The notes under the pieces are model-generated. The model worked only from the letters and a program-made list of their open reading frames with translations. It searched no databases and was not told where the DNA came from. Below, piece after piece: positions 24,274 through 33,751 of a stretch of DNA of 64,000 nt. How positions within the stretch are numbered: position 1 is the stretch's first letter; every line of letters begins with the position of its first letter. The DNA is from Micromonospora sp. CB01531 (GTDB lineage Bacteria > Actinomycetota > Actinomycetes > Mycobacteriales > Micromonosporaceae). Position numbers and translations under genes: made by a program. The stretch spans positions 62,001 to 126,000 of the forward strand of contig NZ_LWLS01000063.1 of the NCBI RefSeq assembly GCF_001905095.1, read 5' to 3'.

Positions 24274-25533
24274 TCAGCCGCCGCTGTTGGAGCGGGCGGG
24301 GGCGGGCGCCGACCCGCCGGCCACCACGCCCGGATGCGGCGTGGCACTGACCGTCGGCTTCAACCCGGCCGGTACGGGCAGCGCGCTGCCCTTGGCGAAC
24401 TCGTCCCAGCCGACGTTCCAGGCGGTCCAGCCGTTGCCCTGATCCAGCGTCACCTCGGTGCCCTTGACCGTCACCAGGTCACCGACCTGCGTGATCCGCA
24501 TCAGCCAGTCGGCGTTGGCGTTGGAGACGTTGGTGCAGCCGTGCGAGACGTTGGTATAGCCCTGGTCCCCCTCCGACCATGGCGCGGCGTGGATGAACTC
24601 GCCGCCGTTGGTGAGCCGCTGCGCGTCCTCGACGTCGACGATGTAACCGCCGTTCGGGTCACCCATCGTGTTGAACGTCGTGTACTCGAACTTCTCCATG
24701 ATCACCATGTTGCCGCTCGAGGTGGGCGTGCTGGACTTGCCGAGACTGACCGGGACCTTCCGCAGCAGTTTGCCGTCCTCGTAGACCGACATCTGCTTGC
24801 TGGCGTTGTCGATGTCGAGCGAGACCTGCCGGCCGATCTTCGAACTCCCCGAACGGTCCGCGTCCCCGATGGCGTCCTTGCCGATCGGCAGGCCCTCCAG
24901 CGCACTCCGCACGCTGATCTTGGTGCCCGGCTTCCAGAAGTCCGGCGCCCGGTACTCGACCTGCTTGCCGTCGGCCAGCCACGACCAGGTACCCGGCTGC
25001 GGCGGATCCGTCTTCACGAACAATCGCCGCTGCACGTCCGCCCTGGCCTCTTTCGGAATTGCCGGGTCGAACGTGACGACTACCGGCATGGCCGTCCCGT
25101 ACGTCTGATCCCCGGTGAAATTCAGGACACTTGTGACTGCCGTTCTGGTCGATTTGGCCATCGTCGTGAACGTCGTCTTCTGCGTGGTCGTCCGCCCCTT
25201 TTCACCGGTCGCGGTCACCTCCGCCGTGTACGTCCGCGAATTCTGCAACGGCCGCGTCGGCACCCAGCTCGACCCGTCCTCCCGCGGCTCGGCCGGCACC
25301 TGCGCGCCCTTGTCATCGGTCAACCGCACGCCGGTGATCTTCCCGTCCTTGACGGCGGTCCCCACCTCGGCGCTGACCGGCACGTCCCGCGCCTGGTCGC
25401 CGGGCGTCACCGTCAGCTGCGGTGGTGCCGCCTGCTTGGCACCCGGCAAGCGGTCGGCGGTGCACCCGACGAGGACCAGCGGTGTGGCCGCGATGGTCAC
25501 CGACAGCAGCCTCAATCGCCGCCTCAGCTCCAT
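24274..25533 (-). CDS. L,D-transpeptidase lipoprotein with Ig-like domains (YkuD)
   Basis: 419 residues. A lipoprotein signal (LLSVTIAATPLVLVGC, Cys24 as lipidated residue) is followed by two bacterial Ig-like domains (about residues 45-250) and a YkuD catalytic domain (about 260-390). The catalytic motif is HAAPWSEGDQGYTNVSHGCT, with the nucleophile Cys in SHGCTN. This is the architecture of mycobacterial LdtMt2-type enzymes, which make 3-3 cross-links in peptidoglycan outside the membrane. A short C-terminal tail follows. The D,D-carboxypeptidase encoded divergently would create the tetrapeptide donors such enzymes use. Confidence 0.93.
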   Translation of the reverse strand: MELRRRLRLLSVTIAATPLVLVGCTADRLPGAKQAAPPQLTVTPGDQARDVPVSAEVGTAVKDGKITGVRLTDDKGAQVPAEPREDGSSWVPTRPLQNSRTYTAEVTATGEKGRTTTQKTTFTTMAKSTRTAVTSVLNFTGDQTYGTAMPVVVTFDPAIPKEARADVQRRLFVKTDPPQPGTWSWLADGKQVEYRAPDFWKPGTKISVRSALEGLPIGKDAIGDADRSGSSKIGRQVSLDIDNASKQMSVYEDGKLLRKVPVSLGKSSTPTSSGNMVIMEKFEYTTFNTMGDPNGGYIVDVEDAQRLTNGGEFIHAAPWSEGDQGYTNVSHGCTNVSNANADWLMRITQVGDLVTVKGTEVTLDQGNGWTAWNVGWDEFAKGSALPVPAGLKPTVSATPHPGVVAGGSAPAPARSNSGG

Positions 25534-26063
25534 ATTGTCCCCCCGTTCATGGCTTTCCCTCCGCCCACATTCTCACTGGGACGCGAAGCCATATGCGCGA
25601 TTTCGGCAGACTGCTTGGATCAGGCTCACGGAAACATCTCCCGTGGTTTCACCAACCGGCAGAAATGGGCCGGACACTTTCGGTTCGCGACGCATTCCGA
25701 CAGAAAGAGCGAAACGCTGCTCGCCCATCCCGTCCCGACCCGCTACGCCCGGCGTTTCCGCTTGCGCGACCTCGGTCCGGAAGCCGCACCCGATTCCCGG
25801 TGATCCGGATCGGCTCCGACTCGGTCGCCGTGCGCCGGTTTCGTCAGGAACACACCGATCATCGGGCGGCTCGGCGCATCCACCCCCGACGCCACTGTGC
25901 TTTAGACTGCCACGAAACCGGACCTTCAGGAGAAAGCTTCACGAATGTGGACAAGATAACCCGAAGGTGGGCGGCCACCCCGATGCCCGGATTCTCGCCG
26001 CTCCCGGGACCAGTTTCGGCAACCCGACCGGGCCCGCCTGGTCGGCGATTACGGTGCATTGAC
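25534..26063. other. Intergenic region between divergent cell-wall genes
   Basis: 530 bases, noticeably less G+C-rich than the neighbours, between the ldt start and the carboxypeptidase start. Some frames stay open across it, but none has domain-like content or a ribosome site. A TAGACT at about 25903-25908 is a possible -10 element for the plus-strand gene, with no good -35. No inverted repeat of note was seen. It presumably contains both promoters and long 5' leaders. Confidence 0.4.
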
Positions 26064-27311
26064 GTGACCATCTTTCGCATTGCCGCCGTCGCGTTCAGCG
26101 CCTTCCTGGCCGCGCCCACCGTGGTGGTCGGGTCACCGGGGCGGGCCGAAGCCGCACCGTACGTGCCCTGCCCGGCGGTGAAGCCGCCGGTGCCGCCGCC
26201 CGCCGCACCGGCTCCGCCACCGGTCGGTCCCGACGATCAGTCGATCGGTGGAGATTCGCTGGCCACGACGGGTCTAGCCATTCCCGCAGGTGCTCCGATG
26301 GCACCGGCGGTGACCGCCACCTCGTGGCTCGTGGCCGACCTGAACACCGGCGCGGTGCTGGGTGGCTGCGGCCCGCACGAGCGCCGCACGCCGGCCAGCG
26401 TGCAGAAGATGCTGCTGGCCGCGGCCCTGATGCCGCGCCTGGACCCGACCCAGATCGTGGAGGTGACCCGGGCGGATCTGCAGGATCTCGATCCGGCCAG
26501 TTCCCTGATGGGGGTGGTCCCGGGCGGCCGTTACTCGGTCGAGAGTCTGTGGCTCGGACTGCTCCTCAGGTCGGGAAACGACGCGGCCAACGTGCTGGCC
26601 CGCGTGGGCGGCGGCCCCGCCGGCCGGCCGGGCGGCGTACAGGCGATGAACGACGAGGCGCACCGGCTGCAAGCGAACCAGACCCACGCGGCGACCCCCT
26701 CCGGCCTGGACGGCCCCGGTCAGTACACCAGCGCGTACGACCTGGCGCTGATCGCGCGGGCCACCTACGCCCGTGAGGACTTCCGCCGGTACATCGCCAC
26801 CCGGGTGGCGCAGATTCCGGCCGAGGCGGGAACCGAGGGCTTCGCCATCACCCACGACAACACCCTGCTGGACCACTACCCCGGGACGCTCGGCGGGAAG
26901 ACGGGCTTCACCGACCTGGCCCGGCAGACGTACGTGGGTGTGGCCGAACGCAACGGCCGGCGGCTCGCGGTGACCCTGCTCGGCGCGGAGACCGCACCGC
27001 TGGGGAGTCTGGGCGAAGCGGCGGCGCTGCTCGACTGGGGCTTCGCCCTCTCCCCCGACGCGTCCGTCGGCCGCCTGGTCACCCCAGACGAGAAGAAGGA
27101 CGACCATCCGCTGGTCGCCGGCAAGAGCGAGCGGCAGGGCCGCACCGGGATCCTGTCGGCGTTCTCGCTGCCGGTCGTCCTGGGCCTCAGCGCCGCCGTC
27201 GTACTGATCGTCCTGGCCCTGGCGGCCGGGCGGTGGCGCAAGGCTGTGCGCCGGTCAGCCGGTCAGCCCGCCGGACGATCGGGGCGTGACCGGGTCGGTT
27301 CCGAACCGTAG
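26064..27311 (+). CDS. D-alanyl-D-alanine carboxypeptidase (S11 family)
   Basis: 415 residues from GTG 26064. An N-terminal signal peptide (about 30 residues, ending near SPGRAEAAP) leads to a Pro-rich linker, then the penicillin-binding domain: SVQK as the SxxK active site, SGN in LLRSGNDAANVL and KTG in LGGKTGFTDLAR. A transmembrane helix near the C-terminus (about residues 376-396) anchors it, with a basic cytoplasmic tail. It trims the terminal D-Ala of peptidoglycan stems. It is divergent from the L,D-transpeptidase gene, a functional pairing. The start fits the signal peptide; longer frames upstream do not. Confidence 0.93.
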   Translation: MTIFRIAAVAFSAFLAAPTVVVGSPGRAEAAPYVPCPAVKPPVPPPAAPAPPPVGPDDQSIGGDSLATTGLAIPAGAPMAPAVTATSWLVADLNTGAVLGGCGPHERRTPASVQKMLLAAALMPRLDPTQIVEVTRADLQDLDPASSLMGVVPGGRYSVESLWLGLLLRSGNDAANVLARVGGGPAGRPGGVQAMNDEAHRLQANQTHAATPSGLDGPGQYTSAYDLALIARATYAREDFRRYIATRVAQIPAEAGTEGFAITHDNTLLDHYPGTLGGKTGFTDLARQTYVGVAERNGRRLAVTLLGAETAPLGSLGEAAALLDWGFALSPDASVGRLVTPDEKKDDHPLVAGKSERQGRTGILSAFSLPVVLGLSAAVVLIVLALAAGRWRKAVRRSAGQPAGRSGRDRVGSEP

Positions 27312-27366
27312 GCGAACCACACCGCCGCGCCGGCCGATGTCGCCGAATCTGGCTACGCTCGCGGGC

Positions 27367-27789
27367 ATGGGAGATCCGTTCCGGGTACGCATCACCGCCC
27401 GCGGTTACGAGCTCGACACCCAGGGCCACCTGAACCAGGCCGTCTACCTGCAGTACGCCGAGCACGCCCGGTGGGAGTGCCTACGGGCCGCCGGCATCTC
27501 GCAGGACCGGCTCCTCGCCAGCGGGGTGGGACCGGTCGCCCTGGAGGTCACCGTGCGCTACCTGCGGGAGCTGCGGGGCGGGGACGAGGTCGACGTGTCC
27601 TGCGGTTTCCGTTGGGGCGAGGGGAAGACCTTCCACCTCGACCAGGACTACACCCGCGTCGACGGCACCCCGGTGGCGAGACTGACCGGGGTGGGTGGGC
27701 TGATCGACCTGTCCGCCCGGCGACTGGTACCCGACCCCCGGAAGCGGTTCCGGGAGCTGGCCACCGACCCGAGGCCGCTCAACCTGTGA
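27367..27789 (+). CDS. Hot-dog fold acyl-CoA thioesterase
   Basis: 140 residues. The motif YELDTQGHLNQAVYLQYAEH near residues 14-33 is the 4-hydroxybenzoyl-CoA/YbgC-type thioesterase signature, with the catalytic-site Asp in LDTQGHLN. EVTVRYLRELRGGDEVDV and GKTFHLDQDY follow as the core strands. It cleaves an acyl-CoA thioester in the cytoplasm; the substrate is not given by the context. It stands 55 bases after the carboxypeptidase gene. Confidence 0.88.
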   Translation: MGDPFRVRITARGYELDTQGHLNQAVYLQYAEHARWECLRAAGISQDRLLASGVGPVALEVTVRYLRELRGGDEVDVSCGFRWGEGKTFHLDQDYTRVDGTPVARLTGVGGLIDLSARRLVPDPRKRFRELATDPRPLNL

Positions 27790-28031
27790 CGCCGCGGGTC
27801 TCCCGTCGACGGCGACCCGGCCGCCCGCTGGCCGGCTTCTTCCCGCGACCGCGCCGTTCACGCCACCAGCCGCGGCGGGCACGGGTCGTCCAGGGTCGCT
27901 CGGTCTTACCGCCACCGGAGGAGATGCCCGTTGCCTACGCTTCGGGAAAGGACTCTGCCGGACGGGACCGCGGCGCACCTGCCGCCGGATGACCGGAGAC
28001 CAGGAGCTGGTCCGCACAGGGAGATTCGCGA

Positions 28032-28469
28032 ATGAGACTGCGGGAGGTACGCCACCAGACCGGACGGGTGCTGGTGGTGGTCTGCGACAAGGAGGAGGAG
28101 GCGGTCACCACCATCGGCGCGGCGCTGCGGGAGCACGGGCTGCTCGCCGCGCGGGTGTCCGCGGTGGGCGGGTTCGCCGACGCCGAGGTCGGCTGGTTCG
28201 ACCGCAACGCCGGTGACTACCGCCGCATCCCGGTCGCGGAGCAGGTCGAGGTGCTCTCGCTGCTCGGCGACGTCGCCGCCAAGGACGGCGAGCCCGCGCT
28301 GCACGTGCACGCGGTGCTGGGACGGGCCGACGGCAGTACGGTCGGTGGGCACCTGCTGCGCGGCCGGGTGTGGCCGACGCTCGAGGTCATCATCTCGGAG
28401 GTGGCGCCGGAGTTGGCGAAACGGGTGGATCCGGAGACCGGTCTGGCCCTGATCTCCGCGGCCCGTTGA
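28032..28469 (+). CDS. PPC-domain (DUF296) protein
   Basis: 145 residues. The PPC/DUF296 trimeric fold is seen in ARVSAVGGFADAEVGWFDR, and the metal-binding LHVHAVLGRADGSTVGGHLL has its conserved HxH and later His. Family members are found alone in bacteria or fused to AT-hooks in plants; bacterial roles are unclear, though DNA binding is often annotated. The 240 bases before it hold no gene. It converges on the broken membrane gene only ten bases away. Confidence 0.88.
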   Translation: MRLREVRHQTGRVLVVVCDKEEEAVTTIGAALREHGLLAARVSAVGGFADAEVGWFDRNAGDYRRIPVAEQVEVLSLLGDVAAKDGEPALHVHAVLGRADGSTVGGHLLRGRVWPTLEVIISEVAPELAKRVDPETGLALISAAR

Positions 28470-28478
28470 GCCACGGGG

Positions 28479-30694
28479 TCACCGCGTCCGCAGCCGGGTG
28501 ACCAGGTCGCGTACCGCGTGCTGGTAATCCTCGTCGTTCGGGTCGAACGTGTGTCCGTGCACCGGTGGCGGCACGGTGTCCCCCGGTGGGGTCAGCAGGC
28601 CGTGCGGGTCGCGCACCCGCTGATCCACGAGGCGGGCCGCGGCTTCCCGTGCCGCCGGTTCACCCGCCGCCGGTGCGGCCGGTTCCGGGGAGAAGACCCA
28701 GCCGCCGATCCAGTCGGTGTCCCGCCACAGGTTCCGCCAGCGCCACCGCACCCGGTCGCCGATGTCGTGCAGCGTCCCGGGGCCGAGGTACGCGGGGAAC
28801 ACCACGCTGTAGAGGCGGCGCAACGGATTGGCGTCGGTCAGCAACGCGACCCGGTCGAGGCACGCCGGCTCCAGTTGCAGCACCACGGCGGCGGCCAGCA
28901 GCGCGCCGTGGCTGTGCCCGGACAGCACCACAGCGTCGTGGTGCCGGGTGAGGTACCGGATCCGTCGGGTGAACTCCGGCACCGCCCGTTCGCTGTAGCA
29001 GGGCGGGGCCAGCGGGTGCGTGGTGCGGGGCCAGAACGTGGCCAGATCCCACAACACCCCCACGATGCGAACCGCCCTCAACCGGTGGGTGTACGGCGCG
29101 GCGACCGCCATGGCGACGGCGAAGAGCCCGGTCAGGTTGGTGCCGAGGTGGCTGAGGTACACCGCAGACCGGGCCAGCGACTCACCACCGATGCGCAGGC
29201 CCAGCTCTCTGGGCTCGATGCTCGCCAGGGAGAGCCCGGCGGAGCCGAGGATCAGCACGAAGATCACGGCGTACGCGGCGGGCAGCGGCCAACTCCGGTC
29301 GGTCTGCTGCGCTCGGGCGATGACGTCGCGCACCGCGCGGACCCGTGGCTGCGGCTCCGGCGGGGCGTCCGGGAAATCACGGCGCAGGATCTCCATCGCG
29401 CCCTGGCGCCGTCGACGCAGCGTCAGCCGGCTGCGCAGGAGGGCGGCGAAGGCGGTCACCAGGACGGCCACGAAGAAGCCCAGCGCGGCCCAGCGATACA
29501 CCACCGGCGGCAGCAGTGGCGGGACGCCGCCGGGCAACAGTCGGCGGGGGGTGGGGTTCAGGTTCCGGTCGAGGGAGTACGAGGCCGCGTAGAGGACGGC
29601 GGACGAGTAGGCCACCCCGAGACCGATGGCGAAGGCGGCGACGACGGGGGCGCCCAGCCCGCCCAGGTAGGCGGGAACACGCTTCCGGCTCCGCTGGCCC
29701 AGGACCACCGCGGCGAGGATCAGCATCAGGGCCGCCTGAGCCACGTAGAGCCAGCCGACCAGAGCGGCGTAGCCGGGCAGTTCGGTCCCGGTGGCCCACC
29801 CGGACCGGGGCACGGCGGCGTAGCCGACCGCCAGCGCGGTGACCACCAGCATCGCTGCGCGTACGCCTGGATGAGCCTGCCGATCGGTCCGTCCGTGGGG
29901 TGGCCGGGCCGGGCCGCAGAGCAGCGCCGCCGCGGCGACGAGCACCATGGTGGCCAGGGCGAGCAGGGCGTAGCCGACGATCCGGTTGTCGTGCGGGGCG
30001 ATCGCCCCCAGTAGGACGACGTCGATGGTGCCGAACGCGATCGTCACGTGCAGCGCCCGCAGCCGGCGCAGGAGGGCCCAGTTGTCCCAGAAGTCGGGGA
30101 CGTCGAGGCGCAGGGCGCCGCACCCGCCCGGCACCGTGGTCGCCGAGGCGTCCTCGGGCAGCCGCCACGATCGCGCCCCGAGCCACGAGACGGATCGCCA
30201 CGGCGGCGATCGGCACCAGGGCGGACAGCGCGAGCCGCTGCGCGGGCTGCAGGTCGGACAGCCACGAGATCGTCCGGCGGTCCGCGGCGCAGTGCTGGTA
30301 GGTGGCGCACTGCCAGGCGACGAGGTCGAGCGCCACGCCGACGACCGCCAGCACGTACATCGCGGTCAGCGTGGCGGCGAGCAGCCGGCAGATCGGCGAC
30401 GGACCCGGCCGGTGCGGGTGGGAGCATCCAGATCGCGATGTTGCTCAGCATGAACGGCAGCAGCAGCACCAGGGAGATGGAGCGGGCGACCCGCCCGCCG
30501 GTCAGGCCGCCCCAGCGGTACGCCTCGATGAGCGCCCCGCCCGGTCCGCTCGGATCGCCGTAGCCCGCCTTCGGACGGAAGAAACCGGCGTTCTCGTCGC
30601 CGGCGACCCGGGTCACGATCGGCCGGTCGAGGATCCCCTCCGCGCTGGGTCCCCCGACGCCCGGTACCCGCACCTCGGTCGTCCCCACCGGCAC
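28479..30694 (-). pseudogene. Frameshifted membrane protein with C-terminal hydrolase-like domain
   Basis: One ancestral protein of about 735 residues is spread over three frames. Frame 1 runs from ATG 30694 (MPVGTTEVRVPGVGGPSAEG) to about 30404. Frame 2 (CRLLAATLTAMYVLAVVGVA onward) runs to about 30200. Frame 3 (WRLPEDASATTVPGG, then DVPDFWDNWALLRRLR) runs to the stop at 28479. Both shifts are +1; the first fits one extra G in a GGG run. The protein has about 12 membrane helices and a late VVLSGHSHGALLAAAV nucleophile-elbow motif of alpha/beta hydrolases. Either the gene is decaying or two assembly errors are present. Confidence 0.78.
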
Positions 30695-30821
30695 CCGCCG
30701 TCCCGTCGCCCGCTCGCGGGTACCCGCTTACCCGTTGCGCACCGCCCCACGCCCACCGGACCGGCCCAGGGCTTTCGCGAACTTCGGCACGGGCGCGCCG
30801 CCGCGCTGCCAGATTTGACGG

Positions 30822-32105
30822 ATGGGTGATCGCCGGGGTGTCCGAAGCCGGGGTGGCCGGGCGCGCCGGGCGGCGGCGACCGCCGCCGGGTCCAGGTTGC
30901 GGTCGCTGGGCCCGGGCCTGGTGTCGGGGGCCGCGGACACGGATCCGACCACGGTGGCGGCGTTGGTCGTGGTCGGGGCGACCACCATGTTCGGGCTGGC
31001 CTGGCTGACCCTGCTGATGATGCCGGCGCTGGTGGTGGTGCAGGTGCTCGCCACCCGGGTGGGCGTGCTATCGGGGCGGGATCTGCAACGGGCGGTCCGC
31101 GACGGCTACGGCCGGGTGCTGAGCATCCTGTTGTTGGTCTCGATCCTGGGGGTCAACGTCGTGACGATTGCCGCCGACGTCGCCGCCGGGGCGGCGGCGA
31201 TCGGCCTGCTGGTCGGGGTGGAGTCCCGCTGGCTGGCGCCGGCCTTCGCCGCAGGGGTCCTCGCCCTGCTGCTGCTCGGCAAGTACGACGAGGTCGAGCG
31301 GGTCCTCAAGGTGGTGATGCTGGGCCTGCTCGCGTACGGCGCGGCGGCGGTGCTGGCTCACCCGGACTGGCTCGCGGTGGCCCGGGGCAGTCTGGTCCCG
31401 TCCATCCCCTTCACCGAGGCCCATCTCGCGGGGGCGCTGGCGATCCTCGGCACCACCCTGACGAGCTACATGTACGTGTGGCAGACGGTGGAACAGATCG
31501 AGGAACCGCGGGCCCGAGAACAGCTCCGGTTCCGCGAGTTCGACGCGCAGGTCGGCGGCGGCCTGGCCGCGGTGATCTTCTGGTGCATCCTGGTCGCCAG
31601 CGGCGCCACGCTCGGCGCGCACCACCAGCAGGTCGAGACCGCCGAGCAGGCCGCCCAGGCGCTGCGTCCCCTGGCGGGGCCGCTGGCCGGCGTCCTGTTC
31701 TCGTTGGGGTTGCTCGCCTCGGCGATCATCGCGGTACCGGTGATCATGGCCAGCGGCGGGTACGTCACCGCCAGCGCCTTCGGCTGGCCGCGAGGGTTGA
31801 GCCGCACTCCCCGCCAGGCGCCCCGGTTCTACGCGGTGGTCGTCGCCCAGACCTTGGCCGGCGTCGCCCTGGCCAGCACCGGGATAGGTCCGATCCGGCT
31901 GCTGTTCCTGGCGAGCCTGATCGGCGGCATCGCCACCCCGTTGGGGCTGGTCCTGCTCGTCCTGGCCGCCGGAAACCCCAGGCTGATCGGCGCCACCCCG
32001 ATCCACCTGAGCCTGCGGGTCGCGGGGTGGGCGGTCGCCGCGTTGGTGGCCGCCGTCAGCCTGCTCTTCCTCGCCCAGCAACTCCATCTCGTGCCGGGGG
32101 CGTGA
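30822..32105 (+). CDS. Nramp-related divalent metal transporter
   Basis: 427 residues with about 11 hydrophobic helices. The first helix carries GPGLVSGAADTDPTTVAALV, in the place of the Nramp DPGN metal-binding turn, and helix 6 has LGTTLTSYMYVWQTVEQIEE instead of the usual MPHN-type metal site. It therefore belongs to the Nramp-related branch, and transport of Mn2+ or Fe2+ cannot be assumed; Mg2+-type or other relatives are possible. The first 30 residues are basic and probably cytoplasmic. It is not part of an operon. Confidence 0.85.
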   Translation: MGDRRGVRSRGGRARRAAATAAGSRLRSLGPGLVSGAADTDPTTVAALVVVGATTMFGLAWLTLLMMPALVVVQVLATRVGVLSGRDLQRAVRDGYGRVLSILLLVSILGVNVVTIAADVAAGAAAIGLLVGVESRWLAPAFAAGVLALLLLGKYDEVERVLKVVMLGLLAYGAAAVLAHPDWLAVARGSLVPSIPFTEAHLAGALAILGTTLTSYMYVWQTVEQIEEPRAREQLRFREFDAQVGGGLAAVIFWCILVASGATLGAHHQQVETAEQAAQALRPLAGPLAGVLFSLGLLASAIIAVPVIMASGGYVTASAFGWPRGLSRTPRQAPRFYAVVVAQTLAGVALASTGIGPIRLLFLASLIGGIATPLGLVLLVLAAGNPRLIGATPIHLSLRVAGWAVAALVAAVSLLFLAQQLHLVPGA

Positions 32106-32272
32106 CGGGTGCCGGGCCGGATTCCTGCGGTGCGCCGCGGTAGCCGCGCCGTGCGCGCGGACGTTGAACCCCACAGGAGGCTGCGCCGGTGGAGGGAACG
32201 GTGGTGTGACGTGGGCTCGGTGGCAGCCTGGCGGACGTGCGCCGCCGCGCCTGCGCCCGGACGGGGGCACGG

Positions 32273-33388
32273 ATGGACCTGATGCGGTGGTTCGCGGGGA
32301 TCGCCGGGCTGGCCGTCCTGGTCCTCGTCGCGAGCAGCATCCTGGGCAGTCTGGTGGTGCCCCGCGGGTTGGGGTCCGCGTTGGTGCGGGTGCTGTGGCG
32401 GTCGATGCGATGGGTGCTGCGCCGCACGTCGGCCCCCTTCCACAGCTACGAGGTGCGCGACCGGTTCCTCGCCTGGCTCGCACCGGCGGTGCTGATCGCG
32501 ATGCTGTGGTCCTGGCTGGCCGGGCTGCTGGTCGCGTACGGGCTGCTCATGCACGCGGTGTCCGGGATCTCGTGGCCGGACTCGTTCCGGGAGGCCGGAT
32601 CCAGTCTGTTCACCCTCGGCTTCGCGTCCGGCAAACGGTCCACGCTCAACCCGCTGGACTTCATCGCCGCGGCGAGCGGACCGGTGGTCATCGCGCTGCA
32701 GATCGCCTACCTGCCGACGTTGTACGGCGCGTTCAACCGCCGGGAGCAGGAGGTCACCCTACTCCAGTCCCGCGCCTCGCAGCCCGCCTGGGGACCCGAG
32801 CTGCTGGCCCGGCAGGCCCTCGTCGGCACCGTCGACGAGCTGCGCGGCCTGTACGAGGACTGGGAGCGGCTGGCCGCCGACATCGGCGAGACACACAGCA
32901 ACTACCCGGTGCTGCTGTCGTTCCGTTCGCCGCGCCCGTACCGCGGCTGGGTGGTCGCCCTGATCGCGGTGATGGACGCCGCCGCCATGCACATCTCCCT
33001 TGCCCCGTCCGCGGCGGTCGTCCCCGCCGCGCGGCTGATGCTGCGGTCGGGGTTCACCGCGCTGCGCGAGATCGCTCGGGTGGTCCGCATCCCGTTCGAC
33101 CCCGACCCCGACCCCGACGGTCCGCTCCGGCTGACGTTCGAGGAGTACGCCGAGGCCGTGGCGCACGTGCAGAAGGCGGGCTTCGTCACGGAACGTTCGG
33201 CGGAGGAGTCCTGGCCGCACTTTCGCGGTTGGCGGGTCAACTACGAGAGCATCGGCTACGCGTTGGCCCGCAACCTCGACGCCGTGCCGGCCCTGTGGAG
33301 CGGCGGGCGGGACTTCCCGCACGAACCGGTAGCGCCCCAGAGGCCCGTCGATCGGCGGCCGCAGCCGTCCCGGGACCATCCCTCCTGA
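32273..33388 (+). CDS. Membrane protein with ion-channel-like pore segment
   Basis: 371 residues from ATG 32273. Transmembrane helices appear at about residues 3-25, 65-95 and 125-150. Between the last two, SSLFTLGFASGKRSTLNPLD resembles the pore-loop layout of two-helix K+ channels, though the TVGYG filter is not present. A soluble region of about 220 residues follows (VDELRGLYEDWERLAADIGE onward). Channel function is only a suggestion. An ATG at 32237 would add twelve arginine-rich residues. Confidence 0.6.
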   Translation: MDLMRWFAGIAGLAVLVLVASSILGSLVVPRGLGSALVRVLWRSMRWVLRRTSAPFHSYEVRDRFLAWLAPAVLIAMLWSWLAGLLVAYGLLMHAVSGISWPDSFREAGSSLFTLGFASGKRSTLNPLDFIAAASGPVVIALQIAYLPTLYGAFNRREQEVTLLQSRASQPAWGPELLARQALVGTVDELRGLYEDWERLAADIGETHSNYPVLLSFRSPRPYRGWVVALIAVMDAAAMHISLAPSAAVVPAARLMLRSGFTALREIARVVRIPFDPDPDPDGPLRLTFEEYAEAVAHVQKAGFVTERSAEESWPHFRGWRVNYESIGYALARNLDAVPALWSGGRDFPHEPVAPQRPVDRRPQPSRDHPS

Positions 33389-33420
33389 CTCGTGCCCGGT
33401 GGGCGTACCGGGCCGGCGAC

Positions 33421-33450
33421 TTGATAGGCAAGTGACTGCTTGCATATACT
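33421..33450 (+). promoter_or_regulatory. Sigma70-type promoter with embedded operator, leaderless ArsR gene
   Basis: TTGATA (33421-33426) and TATACT (33445-33450) are 18 bases apart, close to the housekeeping consensus. Between them lies GCAAG-TGACTG-CTTGC (33428-33443), a perfect five-base-arm dyad placed where a repressor would block polymerase. Transcription should start about seven bases after TATACT, at or next to the GTG at 33458, so the mRNA would have no leader. ArsR proteins usually repress their own promoter. Confidence 0.72.
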
Positions 33451-33457
33451 CGGCACG

Positions 33458-33751
33458 GTGAAAGACGGTGACGTGTTCAGAGCGATCGCCGACCCGACCC
33501 GCCGCAAGATCCTCGACGAGCTGACCGAACGCGACGACCAGACCCTGTTCGAGATCTGCTCCCGGCTGACCATGCGGCACCAGATCACCTCCTCGCGGCA
33601 GGCGATCTCGCAGCACCTCGAGCTGCTGGAGGCCGCCGGGCTGGTGGTGTCACGCCGCGACGGGCGTTACAAGTTCCATTCCATCAATCCCGCCCCGCTC
33701 GAACAGATCGTCGAGCGGTGGCTCAACCGCCGGACGAAGGAGTCCTCGTGA
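33458..33751 (+). CDS. ArsR-family winged-helix repressor
   Basis: 97 residues from GTG 33458 (VKDGDVFRAIADPTRRKILD). The DPTRRKILDELT start, SRQAISQHLELLEAAGLVVS recognition helix and GRYKFHSINPAPLEQI wing are typical of the ArsR subfamily paired with glyoxalase or SRPBCC proteins. No metal-binding ELCVCDL motif is present, so it is not an arsenic sensor. The GTG was chosen because the promoter places the RNA start there; the upstream ATG at 33440 lies inside the promoter. It overlaps the glyoxalase gene by GTGA. Confidence 0.88.
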   Translation: MKDGDVFRAIADPTRRKILDELTERDDQTLFEICSRLTMRHQITSSRQAISQHLELLEAAGLVVSRRDGRYKFHSINPAPLEQIVERWLNRRTKESS

